A stretch of DNA of 64,000 nt from the NCBI GenBank assembly GCA_015680685.1, contig MNCI01030643.1, positions 506,952 to 570,951 on the forward strand. The letters run 5' to 3'. Both the position numbers and the translations under genes were made by a program. Within the stretch, counting starts at the first letter, position 1, and each line of letters opens with the position of its first letter. A model generated the notes under the pieces. It saw only the letters and a program-made list of their open reading frames with translations. It was not told the origin of the DNA and made no database searches. Below are positions 1 to 11,593 of the stretch, piece by piece. This DNA is from Gnetum montanum. Taxonomy: Eukaryota > Streptophyta > Gnetopsida > Gnetales > Gnetaceae.

Positions 1-51
1 GATTATGTTCTAGGCAAAGATTATTAGGATTTCAATTAAATCTTGTGTTGA

Positions 52-261
52 TGCTGCAAAGATGGAGATGATCATGGAGTTACTGAAAAGATTGCAAACT
101 GCTCAGAAAAAGATGTAACGTCATTCGGCACAGAGATGGCGCAGACTGGGGAAGCATTTAATATTTTTAATGGCATTTTGATCAAGTATGAAGATCATAC
201 GTGGTCTGGAATATGGATTAATTTCATCAAGTTAGGGGCCAAAGATATGACTCCCCAATAG
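52..261 (+). pseudogene. Unrecognised open reading fragment inside D copy 1
   Basis: One frame is open from 52 to a TAG at 259-261, about 69 codons, and its composition looks like protein (for example the segment TWSGIWINFIKLGAKDM). There is no convincing start codon; the fragment begins right after a TGA at 49-51. I do not recognise a family. It is absent from D copy 2, which has different coding-like DNA at the equivalent place, so it may be captured host sequence or the end of an internal element ORF. Chance is also possible at this length. Confidence 0.25.
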
Positions 262-431
262 ATCCTAATAAATCTATAATATATATATATATATAACAAG
301 TGACTTTTGTATTTTTATAATGATAATAACTTCTTATAGAAGTCATAACCTCCTATGGTAGTTATAACTAATTTTCTAAATGTTTGTAACCACTACAAAA
401 GACACTTGTCAACCATAGCCTTTTTATCTCC

Positions 432-672
432 AAAATGGCCACTTGTCAACTAAATGGGCTACTTCTCAACCACCAAGGACACTTGTCATCTACAACCTCT
501 TTATCTCCACAATGGCCACTTGTCAACTAAATGGGACACGTGTCAACTGCAACTTGTTTCTCTCCATGGTGAACACTTGGCAACTGCATGATGACACTTG
601 GCAACTACATGAAGACACTTGGCAATTGAATGAAGACACTTGGCCATGGAATAGGACACTTGTCCATTGTAG
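432..672 (+). repeat. Degenerate 23-bp tandem repeat in D copy 1
   Basis: Units of about 23 bp with the core GACACTTGGCAACT recur, most regularly between 571 and 650, with looser copies back to 432. D copy 2 has essentially one unit at the equivalent place (about 33680), so the array expanded in copy 1 or contracted in copy 2. It lies 100-300 bp upstream of the TATA-like box at 742. Confidence 0.75.
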
Positions 673-741
673 CTTTTTTATCTCTATGGTGGTTAAAACC
701 ACCCAAGATATTTTGTAACTTCCCTACCTACCTTTGAATCC

Positions 742-748
742 TATAAAA
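742..748 (+). promoter_or_regulatory. TATA-like box of element D
   Basis: TATAAAA follows a conserved block shared with D copy 2 (same motif near 33880). Its position inside the terminal region suggests the U3 promoter of an LTR. This rests on motif and conservation between two copies only. Confidence 0.45.
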
Positions 749-1311
749 AGGCTTCAAGGGTCAAGGAGGAGGGAGATATATCATCACATTGGGGTCTCAT
801 ACATCACACTTTGAAGGCTACTAGTTAGCACTTGGGCTCTCACTTCGAGACACTTTGAGTCTTGGGAGAAGAGCATTTTGTAAAGAGGAAAGTGTGAACG
901 ATTGCTTGTAAGATGGCTTGCTAGAATAAAGATTTCAGCCTCTTTGTCATGGTCCTGTGAGTTATGCATTTCATTTTTTGTTTTGTTTAAATTGTTTAGC
1001 TAGTCGTTTAGATAGTATCATCCTTCGCAAGTAATTTTGGGGTTTTTAGATTGCTCTTATTGTTCTTGTTGCCCGATAGAAATTTCTATTAAAATTTTGC
1101 CATAGAAGCACTTGTGTTTAAAAGCCTTAAGAGCATTTTAGTAGTAAATTTCATTATTGTGTAACGTGTGGGAACTGCTATTGGAATTGTTGTAAGAGAG
1201 CCTCTGTTTGTAGTCATGCTGTTGAACAATTCAGTACACCAGAGGGTTCATACAATCTTTGGTATTTTGATGGGACCAGAGTAGCTTCTTTTTATCTTTA
1301 AAGTGAATTCT

Positions 1312-1504
1312 NNNNNNNNNNNNNNNNNNNNNNNNNNNNNNNNNNNNNNNNNNNNNNNNNNNNNNNNNNNNNNNNNNNNNNNNNNNNNNNNNNNNNNNNN
1401 NNNNNNNNNNNNNNNNNNNNNNNNNNNNNNNNNNNNNNNNNNNNNNNNNNNNNNNNNNNNNNNNNNNNNNNNNNNNNNNNNNNNNNNNNNNNNNNNNNNN
1501 NNNN
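1312..1504. other. Assembly gap (193 N)
   Basis: A run of undetermined bases inside D copy 1. Any reading frame spanning it is not meaningful. Confidence 0.99.
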
Positions 1505-1897
1505 TAGTTTTCTTTTGGAACTATCTCTTTCTCTGGGAAAAATTAGGAGTAGATTGCGGAGTTGTGCTCAAATGTTTTTACAAAATTTTATTTGTTGCAA
1601 GTAGGTATTATAAGGACTGCGTAGACTAGGCAGTTGAACAAAATAGGAAATTTTCAACAACTCACAATACTTGGCAAAGTTGGTTGAATCTCTTTAAAGT
1701 AAGTCATTTGTAGTTTACACGCAACGCAATCGTTACATTTCTCACAACCGCATGCCGCAACAGCACACACACATACTCACATTAACTACTGAGTTTATTT
1801 GGAGGTATCTAGGCCTTGGTGTTGCCAAAGACCAGCAGGCACCTAAATCCTGTTCGAGGACACTCATTCGCGGTCACGTCCCAAACGGTCGCCAACA

Positions 1898-3809
1898 GAT
1901 AGCCTGATGGAAAGTAATAAACACGGAATTCGACCTATGTTATGTAAGTCAATCATTGACAAAGGGTCAATCCATAGCGACCCAACTCATGTCCTTGCCA
2001 ATCAATGACCAGGCAACCATAGACCCCGAGTTCCCAGACGAATACATTAGCAATGTCACCATCATCCCGTCGCATTTCGAAGCTACTTTACACTTCGACG
2101 GTGCTTCAACCGTGCGAGGAGGTAGCGCTGCGACTATCATCACATTCCCCTTTGGGGAAATGCATCCATAGGCTTATCGATTTACGTTCCCTTGTACCAA
2201 CAACATGGTAGAGTATGAGGGGCTACTCAAAGGCCTCTTAACTGCCCGAACACTACGCATACAACACTTGGAAATCCAGGGAGATTCACATCTAGTCGTG
2301 AATCAAATCACCGAAGTCTACGCCTGCAAGGCTACGCACCTACAACCCTACTGTGAAGTAGCAAAAATACTCCTTAAACAATTCACAACCACTGATGTGC
2401 AACATGTGCCACGCAATGAGAACACCATAGCAGACTCCCTAGCTACCCTTGCATTAAACATCCCATCACACTCCTTGGCAAACCTGCTAACCACAATCAT
2501 AGAATGTGCAAAGCCTATCACTTAGGTAGAACACATGGCCTCTATCAGTGCTACGGATGCCCCGGAGTGGTATGCCAACATTAAAGCTTATCTACAGCAC
2601 GATGAACCCCTAGGTGGATTGACATCTGCCCAGAGAGATGCAATCCGTAAGCGTGCTTGGTAATACGTGCTCATGGGAAATGACGCCCTGTCCCGACGAT
2701 CCTACGATGGGATATTGCTAGCATGCGTGGGTGATTAGCAGGCACAAAAAGTAGTTAATGAGGTTCATGAAGGGCTATGCAGTGGACATATAGCACCCAG
2801 GGCTATGGCTATGAAAATCATATGCCTAGGGTACTATTGGCCCTACATGGAGCATGACTGCTTGTCAAAAGTCAAGACGTGCGACACGTGTCAAAGATAC
2901 ACAAATCTCATACACATAGCACCTACAGACCTGCACCCAACACAAATCACATGGCCCTTCCAACGATGGGGATTAGACCTCATCAGGCCTATCATGCCTA
3001 CATCCTCCGTGGGGCATAGCTTCATTATCACCGCCACAGAGTATTTTACCAGGTGGGTGGAAGCTATTCCCCTAAGGAAGACGATGTCTCAGCAAATCTA
3101 CCATTTCATCCTTGATAACATCGTAACTAGGTTTGGGCTTCCCATGACTATTGTGACCGACAATGGGCCACAATTCAGTAGTACAAAAACCTAAACCTTC
3201 TATAGCAACCTAGGCATTAAACAATCATTTTCTTCCCCTTATTATCTGCACGTGAATAGGTAGGCGGAAACTAAAAATAAGTCCATCATCAACTTGCTGA
3301 AGTGGATGCTTAACAATAGAAAGAGGCGGTGGCACGAGTAGATCCTCTATGTCCTCTGGGCCTACCAAACAACTTGTAGAACTCTGACAAGTAAGATCCC
3401 TTGTAGTCTTGTTTACAGATCTAAAGCTATATTACCTCTTGAGTTGCAGGTACCTTCACTTCGAATGATCCTATCCGACATCGTGAGCGAAGTCCAAAAT
3501 AATGAATCGTGAACCATCAACCTCGACTCAGTGGAGGAGGAATGCATGCAGACGTTGAGACGAATTGAGCACTACCAAAGCAAACAACAGTAGAAGCACC
3601 ATGCAAACCTACATCGATGACTAGTGTAGACGGGAGACCTTGTCCTCAAGGCCATCTGTAAGCACGTGAGAAAATTCTCAGCCAACTAGGAAGGTCCTTA
3701 CATGGTCACTAAAGCCTTCGAAAATGAAGCCTTCAAACTAGCAAACATGGACGGCAACGAGTTCGCCAACCTAGTGAATCACTTGTATCTCAAGCCGTAC
3801 TACGTCTAA
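1898..3809 (+). pseudogene. Element B pol remnant: RNase H and integrase (Tat-like Ty3/gypsy)
   Basis: This is the 3' part of a Ty3/gypsy polymerase gene. One frame can be followed without any indel from 1941 to a TAA at 3807-3809 (622 codons), broken by about a dozen in-frame stops. In order it holds the end of the first RNase H region, a second RNase H domain of the kind found in Tat elements (near 2092-2520; DGAS, NMVEYEG and GDSHLV motifs), and integrase. The integrase has a zinc-binding region (CDTCQRY), a core with WGLDLI and VTDNGPQFSS, and a C-terminal region. Everything upstream, including RT, is missing because D copy 1 abuts at 1897. Several stops align with Gln or Arg codons in A or C; the NGQ motif reads NR-stop here. 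It cannot encode an active product. Confidence 0.9.
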
Positions 3810-3828
3810 AGCAACGGCAACAATATGT

Positions 3829-4150
3829 GCCGTCTGCTATGACGATAAATTGGCAATTGCACCAAGCACCATCCATTACGACGATAAACTAGCAACAACA
3901 CCGAGTAGCATCCGCAATGATGATAAAATAGTAGCATCAAGCAATGTTCTCCACAACATTAAACTGGTGACAACCGTCTGCTACGATGTACAACTGGCAC
4001 TGTTAGTCCACTATGACTATAAACTAGCGTTGCACATTTGCTACGACGATAAAATGGCATGTACGGTCTGCTAGGACCTTAAACCAGCATAGCGGTCCAC
4101 TGGGACCTTAAACCAGAACACAGTCTACCAAAACCTTAAACTGGGTTCGC
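3829..4150 (+). repeat. TAAACT-core tandem array, element B (3' of integrase)
   Basis: About ten degenerate units of 25-40 bp share a core like GACGATAAACTRGCA, usually preceded by GTCYGCTA. The array starts about 20 bp after the integrase stop. Later units drift to GACCTTAAACCAG. Elements A and C carry the same kind of array in the same place. Unit spacing is not a fixed multiple of three and all frames contain stops, so it does not look coding. Confidence 0.85.
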
Positions 4151-5104
4151 GTCGCACCCCCAACATGCACTAGCACCAGATACACACTGAACGAGTGGGC
4201 GCGATGCTAACATGTGGGTGGGACATCATATCTCTGAAACGTCATTCACGACACACTGAGAATGAGATCTGAGACACACTCAACGCTGCCACCCTTGGCA
4301 TCATGCTAACCCTTCGAAGATGTCGTATGGTGTCACACTGGCCCTTTGAACCTACCGTTGCCATGGCCCATTGCCCTGACAGTGGTTCTCAAGCTAGCTC
4401 CCACATCTGGAGTTCCAACAGTATTGTGGCCCAACCATAATATTGTTGCTCCAACTCGCTACCAATGCCTAGGCTTGCACGACGTTAGCTATGTGGCAAC
4501 TGATCCCACAACTAAACCAGGACTGCAAGCCCCTGGCAGGGATTCCAGAGCATCCGCACCTGCAACAGCGCCCGGTGCCTTCAAGGCCAGCTCCTCCATG
4601 CCGGTATTGCCAAGGCTGCTGCTAGCCATCCTACTTTGGGCATCTCACACCAGCGATGGTGCCCAAGAGTAACAACAATGCCAGTAGCTAGCAAGACCTT
4701 GTCCTCACAGACACATCTCGCTACAACAGCAAATGCTACAGCATTGCAAAGTGAGTGCCTTGACTAGCTCTGCTACTTCAGAGTGCAGATTCTAGCACAT
4801 GTATAACACAACTCATCATATGGAAGGTGTCTGTAAGTAGGTAAAAACCTTTCACGGATGTAACGCAACTCATCCTACGAAGGGGGCACCTGCCTATAGG
4901 AGGTTGAAGAATAGCGCCAGCTAAAGATGAAAATGCAAATGAGTCCCTTAGAGCATTTCGACAAAGGACTCCACTAAACATCATCTTTGCTCTCTGCCTT
5001 AACTTCTGCAAAACCAATGCAACACTCTCAAGTGCGGCCAAGCGATGTCTCGACACTCACCGAGCGATAACTTTAGCATTTTTCCCGCTGCGATGTTTCG
5101 TATT
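4151..5104. other. Element B 3' untranslated internal region
   Basis: About 950 bp separate the array from the polypurine tract. There is an open frame at 4346-4672 (108 codons, Ala/Pro/Ser-rich), but it matches no family I recognise and has no counterpart I could align in A or C, so I do not call it a gene. No other feature was seen. Confidence 0.5.
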
Positions 5105-5157
5105 CTTTGCCGATGTCTATCGAGCCTATTCTCCAAACATCGACAAAGAGGGGCCAA
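5105..5157 (+). promoter_or_regulatory. Polypurine tract with preceding stem-loop, element B
   Basis: AAAGAGGGG directly precedes the 3' LTR start (TGAAACAC at 5158), as expected of the plus-strand primer of an LTR retrotransposon. Upstream, CTTTGCCGATGT (5105-5116) and ACATCGACAAAG (5137-5148) are complementary except at one position, enclosing a 20-nt loop. The 3' arm runs into the tract. Elements A and C have the same arrangement. Confidence 0.8.
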
Positions 5158-5434
5158 TGAAACACTCTAAAAAATGTAGGGTCATCCTTGCTTCACCAAG
5201 CTCTTGCAGTCCATGCAGCACTATGGTAGTTCATTAGGAGGAGAACGTTCTGAGCTTAGGCCAGCCAGTTCAGCAAATTTTCTACTTTGAGCATGAATAG
5301 GTTCTGTGTCATCCTGCTGATCCATCAAAGTAGCCTGCCCAGCTGACAACCTGCTCAGAAACAGTGTGCAGAATTGGCAGCATCATTCTGGATGCGCAAA
5401 AAATAGTTCGGTAAGTTTTCTAACTCACGAAGTC

Positions 5435-5461
5435 TGCTACACTATGCTTCATAGTGTAGCA
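5435..5461. repeat. Perfect 12-bp hairpin in B LTR
   Basis: TGCTACACTATG and its exact reverse complement are separated by only three bases. It is the first of several GCTACRC palindromes in the U3 part of this LTR. Confidence 0.9.
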
Positions 5462-5490
5462 AACTTCAGAAGACAATGGCAAAACAAAGT

Positions 5491-5525
5491 GCCATGCTAC
5501 ACTACGCCACATAGCGTAGCATGGC
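5491..5525. repeat. 14-bp hairpin in B LTR
   Basis: GCCATGCTACACTA and TAGCGTAGCATGGC form arms with one mismatch around a seven-base loop. It shares the GCTACRCTA core with the hairpin at 5435. Confidence 0.85.
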
Positions 5526-5767
5526 AACGGCTTCACCACCATTCTCCTTGCCCAATTTCAAGTTCTACAATGTTGTCCCTTTCCGTTAGGAAGCGGTGGA
5601 CCATTTCTGCTACTATGCTACGCTGAGCTACATGGTGTAGTGAGGTGTAACAATCATACAAAAGGGACAGAAGGCAGCTTGAAGGGCAGAACCAGCGAAG
5701 TTCGCAAGACTTGCATCGCAGAAGACGAAGTTTGCAAATCAGCAAGACTTTCACGACTAAGGCCAGT

Positions 5768-5814
5768 TGCTACGCTACGCTATTCTACGTAGCGTAGTAT
5801 AGCGTAGTAAGCAA
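5768..5814. repeat. Compound TACGC/GCGTA palindrome in B LTR
   Basis: GTTGCTACGCTACGCTA pairs imperfectly with the region ending GCGTAGTAAGCAAC. Between them lies a shorter CTACGTAG palindrome, so alternative folds are possible. It is about 270-320 bp upstream of the TATA box. Confidence 0.8.
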
Positions 5815-6084
5815 CACACATGTAGTAGAACGCATGAGAAGGTTCTATGCTCTGCCAAGCATGTTATGCTACAAAGCACAGCAAGGCATGCGGGTGGTTG
5901 TGCGATATCAATGCACTTCACCTAATTGAATCATTGGCACACGTCTCCAGACACTGACGATGCAATTACAACATGACAGGCTCATAGTTATTACATAACA
6001 GGTTTGCATTACAATGGTCTTGTAGGTCCAACGGTCATACATGGTGCAAGTGGCACTAGCAAGTCAACGCGTGCCCTTTAGTCC

Positions 6085-6092
6085 TATAAATA
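6085..6092 (+). promoter_or_regulatory. TATA box of B LTR
   Basis: TATAAATA in the context CCTATAAATACC, equivalent to the TATA boxes at 15529 (A) and 32024 (C). Confidence 0.6.
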
Positions 6093-6787
6093 CCCCGGCA
6101 AATAGTATGCAAAGGAGTTCACTTTTTTTTTTGAAAAAATAACATTCAATGGATGAGAACTTTTTGAATTCTGAAAACTTCTCTCCTCTCTAGCATTGTA
6201 ACATCAAGCATTGTAAGCTCTCTGTTTGACACTGCAAATAGTTAGCATTCTTAACTAACACTTTGTTCCACCCTTCTTCTACCACCTTGGTAGAATTCTC
6301 GCATTATCAACACCTAAGTCCACACCCAAGCACATAGTCTATTTTTCTCTACACGTCCTGGTTACTCTCTAGATCTCTGCACTTCATCACACTGTGCAAC
6401 TGACTGTATCCATCTCAATAGAGAAATTCTGTAGCTTCAGAGTAGTGCATGTTTCTAACTACACTTTACTTTATTTCTTTCTTGTTGTCCCATTTACATT
6501 ATTTTTTCTGTTTTATTCACTTTCAAGCATTACTTTGCATTGTTGTCACATTTTCTGCTTTATTTACTTTCAAGCATTTTTTTGCATTTCCATTCCGTCT
6601 CAAAGGTACATGTTGCAAAAGGCTATATTGATGCCGACGTAAGTCCCTATCTGATCAACTAGACTATTCAAGGTTCCCCATATCTACACACACCCAGCAC
6701 GGCCCTCCCGTGGGTACGAGGTCAAAACTGTTACGTCGGCTGACCCCTCGATGTTTTTTTTAGCCATCAACATTTTTGATCGCCACA

Positions 6788-8128
6788 ATAGGGATAACTG
6801 TGTCCTTTCACACTCATTAGTTTTAATTTTTCAAGTTAGAATATGTTCATTTGTATTGTACAAAGTGTTAATTTTATGTGTGTTCAATAAGACTTTAATC
6901 ATGTGGAAAAACTTTGATTATAAAAATAGGGGTGGGCCTACAAACATAAGTTTTGATTACATGTTACCAATTTAAAATGGATAAAGAAGAAAAACATCAT
7001 GAATGTCATTGCATAGTGTTATTTTGGCATATTCACCCTATTCTCTAAACACTTTTGTTATTTGCATCGGTTACACAATGATATAAAGAGAATTATGAAG
7101 ACAATCTTGGCCACATAAGCCAAACATTTACATTGTTGCCTTACCTCTTCAAACACACCAATAGCAGCATTATTAGGGAAACTACTTACAATACCAAGCC
7201 ATGCACAACAATGTTGTGGCCTTGTTTAAGGACCTAACATAGTGTTTCAAAACACTTGTTTATATTTTTCACAATTAGCATAAAGTAAATTCTAACAAAA
7301 TTTTTTATGTGACACAAATTTAAATTTCATTTGCATGAAAGATAAGCAACAATGCTAATTATCATGCTAAACTTCAAAACTAGCAAAGAGTTAAGCTAGA
7401 AGGTAATCTTCCTTACGTAAAAATAGATGGTCATACATACCTAGATCATAAATAAGCTATGTTTCCTTCATACACCAATCCTTCTTAGAGTGGAAACTAT
7501 AGCTTTCTCCAAATGCCTAATGTTTATCAATCATCTAGATGATGTTACAACCATCAATATCGAGAGCTAATTCCTATGCAAATCCTAAAGTAAGGTCCAT
7601 AAAGATAACTAATAGGAGGAAACACAAAGAGGGTTTTCAGAAAACATAACTAAAACCAAACACCCACAAAACAAAGGAAAACAAACACAAGGATTAAGAC
7701 TGAGTGATCATATAGTTGGTTTCAAATGCAATGTCTATAAAAAATGCAACAAGCTCAAGCTACTATATCAGGAAAGGTAATGATAAAGTAGCTGTAGTCC
7801 TACAACTCTACTACAAGTGTCACTAGGTTATTCCTCTCCTAAAATAGATTTTCAAACTGATCCACTATGAAAACTTAGGAAATGGTTTTGTTGTAGTAGT
7901 ACTCTTCTTTGCACTCTTGTCCTCTATCATAAACCATACCTTTCTTTGATAGGGCTTCTCCTACAAACCACAAACCCATAACTAGTAGAGCCAAAACCAG
8001 AACTAGCCAATGAGCCTTGGTCATAGCTCAAGCTCTAAGAAATTTTAGAAACTCTAAAAAAAATGTAACCAAGATTTTCATGTATTAGCAAGTATTTTAT
8101 AGGTTGTTTCTTGTCTTCTTTCTTAGAT
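6788..8128. other. AT-rich intergenic sequence, no gene seen
   Basis: No open frame with recognisable content and no repeat boundary was found. It may be old, decayed transposon sequence. Confidence 0.5.
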
Positions 8129-8215
8129 GAATCTTATCTTTGTTGATAAGATTTCCATAGGAATCTTATCTTTGTTAAGAAGATTTCCACATGAATCTTA
8201 TCTTTATTTGGTGAG
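8129..8215 (+). repeat. 32-bp tandem repeat, about 2.7 units
   Basis: Units beginning GAATCTTATCTTTGTT start at 8129, 8161 and 8193. Each continues with AAGATTTCCA except the truncated third. No function is suggested by context. Confidence 0.85.
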
Positions 8216-8680
8216 CATTACATGTGTGCCATCTTGCATACAATACTTGCATATGAAGGCATGTCTAGCTTCATTTTTCTCCATGGAAATGTTACATTTT
8301 TATATAAAAAATTTAAGTTTATATTGGTTATGCATATTTTCAAAGGTTTCTTTGAATGTCCAAATTGGATTAGAAACTTCCTTACCCTGATATATAATTT
8401 CAAAGTGAAATATTAGACTATCATCATTCTGAAGCTTTCTTTCTTTTTGTTGTCTTATATCATTGATATTAGCCCACACTCATATTAATCTTTTTTAAAA
8501 AAGTGAATTTTGAAAGATATTCAATTAGTTGTTGCTGCAACTACTATTAAACTTTGAAATATTGTAGTTTGTGTCCATTGCATGCTATTTGTAATTACAC
8601 TCTTTTCGATACTTGGAGGACTACTTTGGTGTTGGCTTATTCACTTAAGAACAAAAGGATAAACTGAAAAAAAGGATAAA

Positions 8681-8920
8681 ATGGGATCATATCTAATTAG
8701 GAAAGGTTGGCAAGAGCAATCTTTCCATCTACTAATGAATTGTGATAGTGGAGATCTAGATGAATGCATGCCTCCAATTGCAATGGAAGTTCATTCTCAA
8801 CAATATGAAGCTGCTCTCAGAAACTTTGTCTATGAATCCAAGTTATGTCACCAGAATGTAATACATAAGGATGAGCAAATTAATTCATCAGGAAATTATT
8901 GTTACAAAGTATATGTTTGA
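8681..8920 (+). pseudogene. Unrecognised ORF, 79 codons
   Basis: An open frame from ATG to TGA with a fairly protein-like, His/Gln/Glu-containing composition. With the frame at 9160-9471 and an open stretch between about 9005 and 9140 (for example FEQWKYFCHNPYVM), it may be one decayed coding region. I do not recognise a family, and there is no start context, splice signal or homologue in the window to support it. Confidence 0.25.
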
Positions 8921-9159
8921 ATTCAAAATACAAGAAACATAACAAATAATTGGTGGTTGTGGCCATGTTACAAATTTTGAAATTCACATTTCTATTATGA
9001 AATTCAGATTAATCCATTTAATATACCCAATAATGCATGGTTTGAACAGTGGAAATATTTTTGTCATAATCCATATGTGATGATAGAAAAATCTTCCTCT
9101 TTTGTTGAAGGTGCAAATCAAGGTGAATATTTCTTCTATACAGAGTTAAAAATATATAC

Positions 9160-9471
9160 ATGCATAAGTTTGGTTGGAAAGGCATGAGTTATTACTTAAT
9201 TTCCCCTATAGAAAGAATACTTGTCACTTGCAGTCCATTAGGATTTGCTTTCTATCAAGTAGTGTATACAACAAACAAGTGGGATATAAGTTACTTTTGG
9301 CAAAGCAATGTGCAGATAAATAATACAACTTCACCTTTTACATATGATTTATGCATCTTGAATGTTGAACTTAGCAGTGGACTAACATTGGAAGCCTTGC
9401 AACATCCACTCCATCAAGTGTTATTGGTAAGTCCTTATGCTAAAGATTCTGATTATGATGAATATCCATAA
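9160..9471 (+). pseudogene. Unrecognised ORF, 103 codons
   Basis: Open from ATG to TAA in otherwise stop-rich AT DNA. The peptide is rich in Tyr, Trp and Ser and is not low-complexity, which is slightly unusual for a chance ORF here. No family is recognised. It may belong with the ORF at 8681-8920 as a broken gene or transposon fragment. Confidence 0.25.
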
Positions 9472-10567
9472 CCTTTAGCATATATTGTGTCTTGTAATGT
9501 TAATAAAATGAGTTTCCCTTTCTCTTTATGATTATGTTACATTTGAATACTTACACTTGTTTCATGTTAACTATAATTTAGTCAAAAAAATATATGGAAT
9601 CTATCAATGTTGTTTCCATACCAAAAGCCTACTTATTAACTTTCTTCAATAAATCTCTGTAAAAAATATATTACGATCTTGACTACTAATAAAACCATCA
9701 TTCATAACATTATCTAAAAATGTCAATAGAAATTCATAATAGCCTTCAACATTTAACAACCCAACCTAAAATTAAATAAGAAAAATTATTAATGAATTTT
9801 TAACATTAATGATGATAAATTATATATAGTCAATCTCTTATGTGTCTTTGGTGCCTATGAATGTAATTTTCATAATACTAAAATATATTTTACATGTAGT
9901 ATACTTATTGTTCATGTCGTCATTCAAGTAATTAGATAGCATTTTTTTGGTGAAATATTGTAGGTGCTATAAGTTATTAGAGCTACCAGTATTTGGATCA
10001 TAAACTTTTCAAAAAATATTTCCTTAATAAGACAATTGAATATAACGAAAACCAAGTATGCAGTAAAGAAATATTTCCAGTAGAATGGAATTGTGATTTT
10101 TAATTATTACTAATAATAGTGTTACTTTGATAAGATTATAAATATAGAAAAATTCAAATATCAGATAATATTATGTGTGCTAAAAGAACAAAATATTTTC
10201 ATGTATACAAGCCAACAAAAAGAAGTAGCATGAATAATAAAGAGTTAGAAGCATTAAGAAAACATGAAAGAATTTACAAATCTAATATAAGAAAATGATA
10301 AAAACTAATAACTAACACTAATGACATCTCACCCTTTATGCTAATGCAAAGAGAAGAAATTAAACTAAATAATGTCACATTAGCAAACTCTAATGATCAA
10401 ATTTGTTTACAAAAACTAAAAAAAATTATATGAACTCAACCAAACCATACTAAAAATATGCTTTCAAAAAATTTTATATATGAAGATAAACAAGATATTA
10501 GAAATGCTCAATTAAGATTTCAAAATAGTCTTCAAACTGTTACAAATGAATTTGAATGTAACACATG
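9472..10567. other. AT-rich sequence with weak coding-like stretch
   Basis: Very AT-rich. Between about 10170 and 10560 there are short open pieces with Lys/Arg-rich peptides and, at the end, a Cys-containing piece (FECNTC). This could be a decayed DNA transposon or Helitron-like replicase, but the match is too weak to call. It is cut off by the F LTR at 10568. Confidence 0.3.
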
Positions 10568-11377
10568 TGATGAGCGGTGAGTATACCCTACGCCCAACCA
10601 TATGAATTACAAGCATTCATGTGCAATCCAATTGAATTTCGAATACCTTAAGTTCCCAAGTACACTGCTTCCAAGAAGTGAAATCTAATTGTGACAATCG
10701 TTGTCTTCCTAATCACACTTGTGAAGCTTAGTTGTGTGGTTAAGTGTAATTGGGACATATGATTTTTATTATTTTATATTTTATTCACCTATAATTGATG
10801 ACAAATTGAAACTCAATTTATTAATCAATTTAACTAATCTAATTGCTAATTAATAACTAACTATCCTAGCATAAGCATCTAGTCCCACTTTCCATACACA
10901 TCCTAAATGCATACAACACTACTAGGATTACCAAGTGTTATATGCTATGCTCAAAGTAGTTGTACTTATGTGTTTAATCTATTTAGCTTAATTACTTAAT
11001 TAATTAAATTCTTACTTATCTTAATTAATTGTGTAATTAATGAAACGATAAATGCAAGAATAAATCATTAATCTATTCCAAGTGCTACAAGGTTTGATTA
11101 AAAGGGTCATCTTTATTGTCTTTCACATTGCTATGCTCAGGTACAACAATGTTTGAATAAAGATCCGTATACTTTCTAACTCCTAGTGTAGGCACTCAAA
11201 AAAATATTCTAACTTTCAAATGATAAAACTACAAGAGCTCTACTACAACTATGACCAGACTTCCCATAAACATAGCAAGTGAGTGCATATTTATAGACTT
11301 TATTGTGGACTTGCATCAATGGGGCCTGATAAACATAATAAATGTTATGCTGACGTGACACTTTGATGCTTCATCAT
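10568..11377 (-). mobile_element. 3' LTR of Athila-like element F, copy 1
   Basis: The window reads TGATGAGCGG... to ...TTCATCA, so the element lies on the minus strand. Its 3' LTR starts at 11377, just after a minus-strand polypurine tract (GTTGTGGGGGTA), and ends at 10568. The terminal block near 10568 matches the E LTR terminus (GTAGGGGTACCTCGCCACTCATCA-like in E), so E and F are related families with different U3 regions. A second copy is at 60499-61386. Confidence 0.8.
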
Positions 11378-11390
11378 ACCCCCACAACTA
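11378..11390 (-). promoter_or_regulatory. Polypurine tract of element F, copy 1
   Basis: On the minus strand this reads as a G-rich purine run ending GGGGGTA directly before the LTR start TGATGAAGC. Copy 2 (61387-61399) has the same structure. Confidence 0.7.
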
Positions 11391-11593
11391 AATGAAAACT
11401 CATCCTCGAGTTCTCATACAAAATTAGGAAGGTATGGGATTATTAATTAAAACTTAACATAACAAAGTGCCCAGGTGTACAAATCGACATTATTATAAAA
11501 TTTGTGATGTTCATGATACAAAATTGAACACGATGACATGACTACTCAAACTAGATAGCATATCCTCTGATGGCATGGATGTGGTTGAGAAGA

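Larger units (their letters stand above)
1..1897 (+). mobile_element. LTR-type element D, copy 1 (right-hand part; left end unclear)
   Basis: From about 370 to 1897 this segment is homologous to 33650-34913, the right part of D copy 2. Shared blocks include the TATA region, the stretch ending GAATAAAGATTT, and the right terminus GGTCGCCAACA. The right end abuts element B polymerase sequence in mid-gene, so D is inserted into B. The left end is not defined: the first 260 bases do not resemble copy 2 and may be cargo or internal sequence. In copy 2 the matching end has a target-site duplication, which supports reading CCAACA as a true element terminus. An assembly gap interrupts the element at 1312-1504. 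Confidence 0.6.
5158..6787 (+). mobile_element. 3' LTR of element B
   Basis: The LTR starts TGAAACACTC right after the polypurine tract, the same start as in A and C. It contains several long hairpins, a TATA box at 6085, and a downstream region resembling the LTR ends of A (GTTAAAACTG and CTGATC motifs). I place its end at GATCGCCACA (6787) by analogy with the A end GTCGTTACA. The 5' LTR is not in the window, so this end is not proven. Confidence 0.7.

Noticed and set aside
4346-4672. 108-codon frame in element B
   Set aside because: No homologous frame in A or C at the same place and only Ala/Pro/Ser-rich composition. Mentioned as part of the untranslated region.
10170-10560. Helitron replicase fragment
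   Set aside because: Only a Lys/Arg-rich stretch and one Cys pair suggest it; no replication-initiator or helicase motif and no Helitron ends were found.
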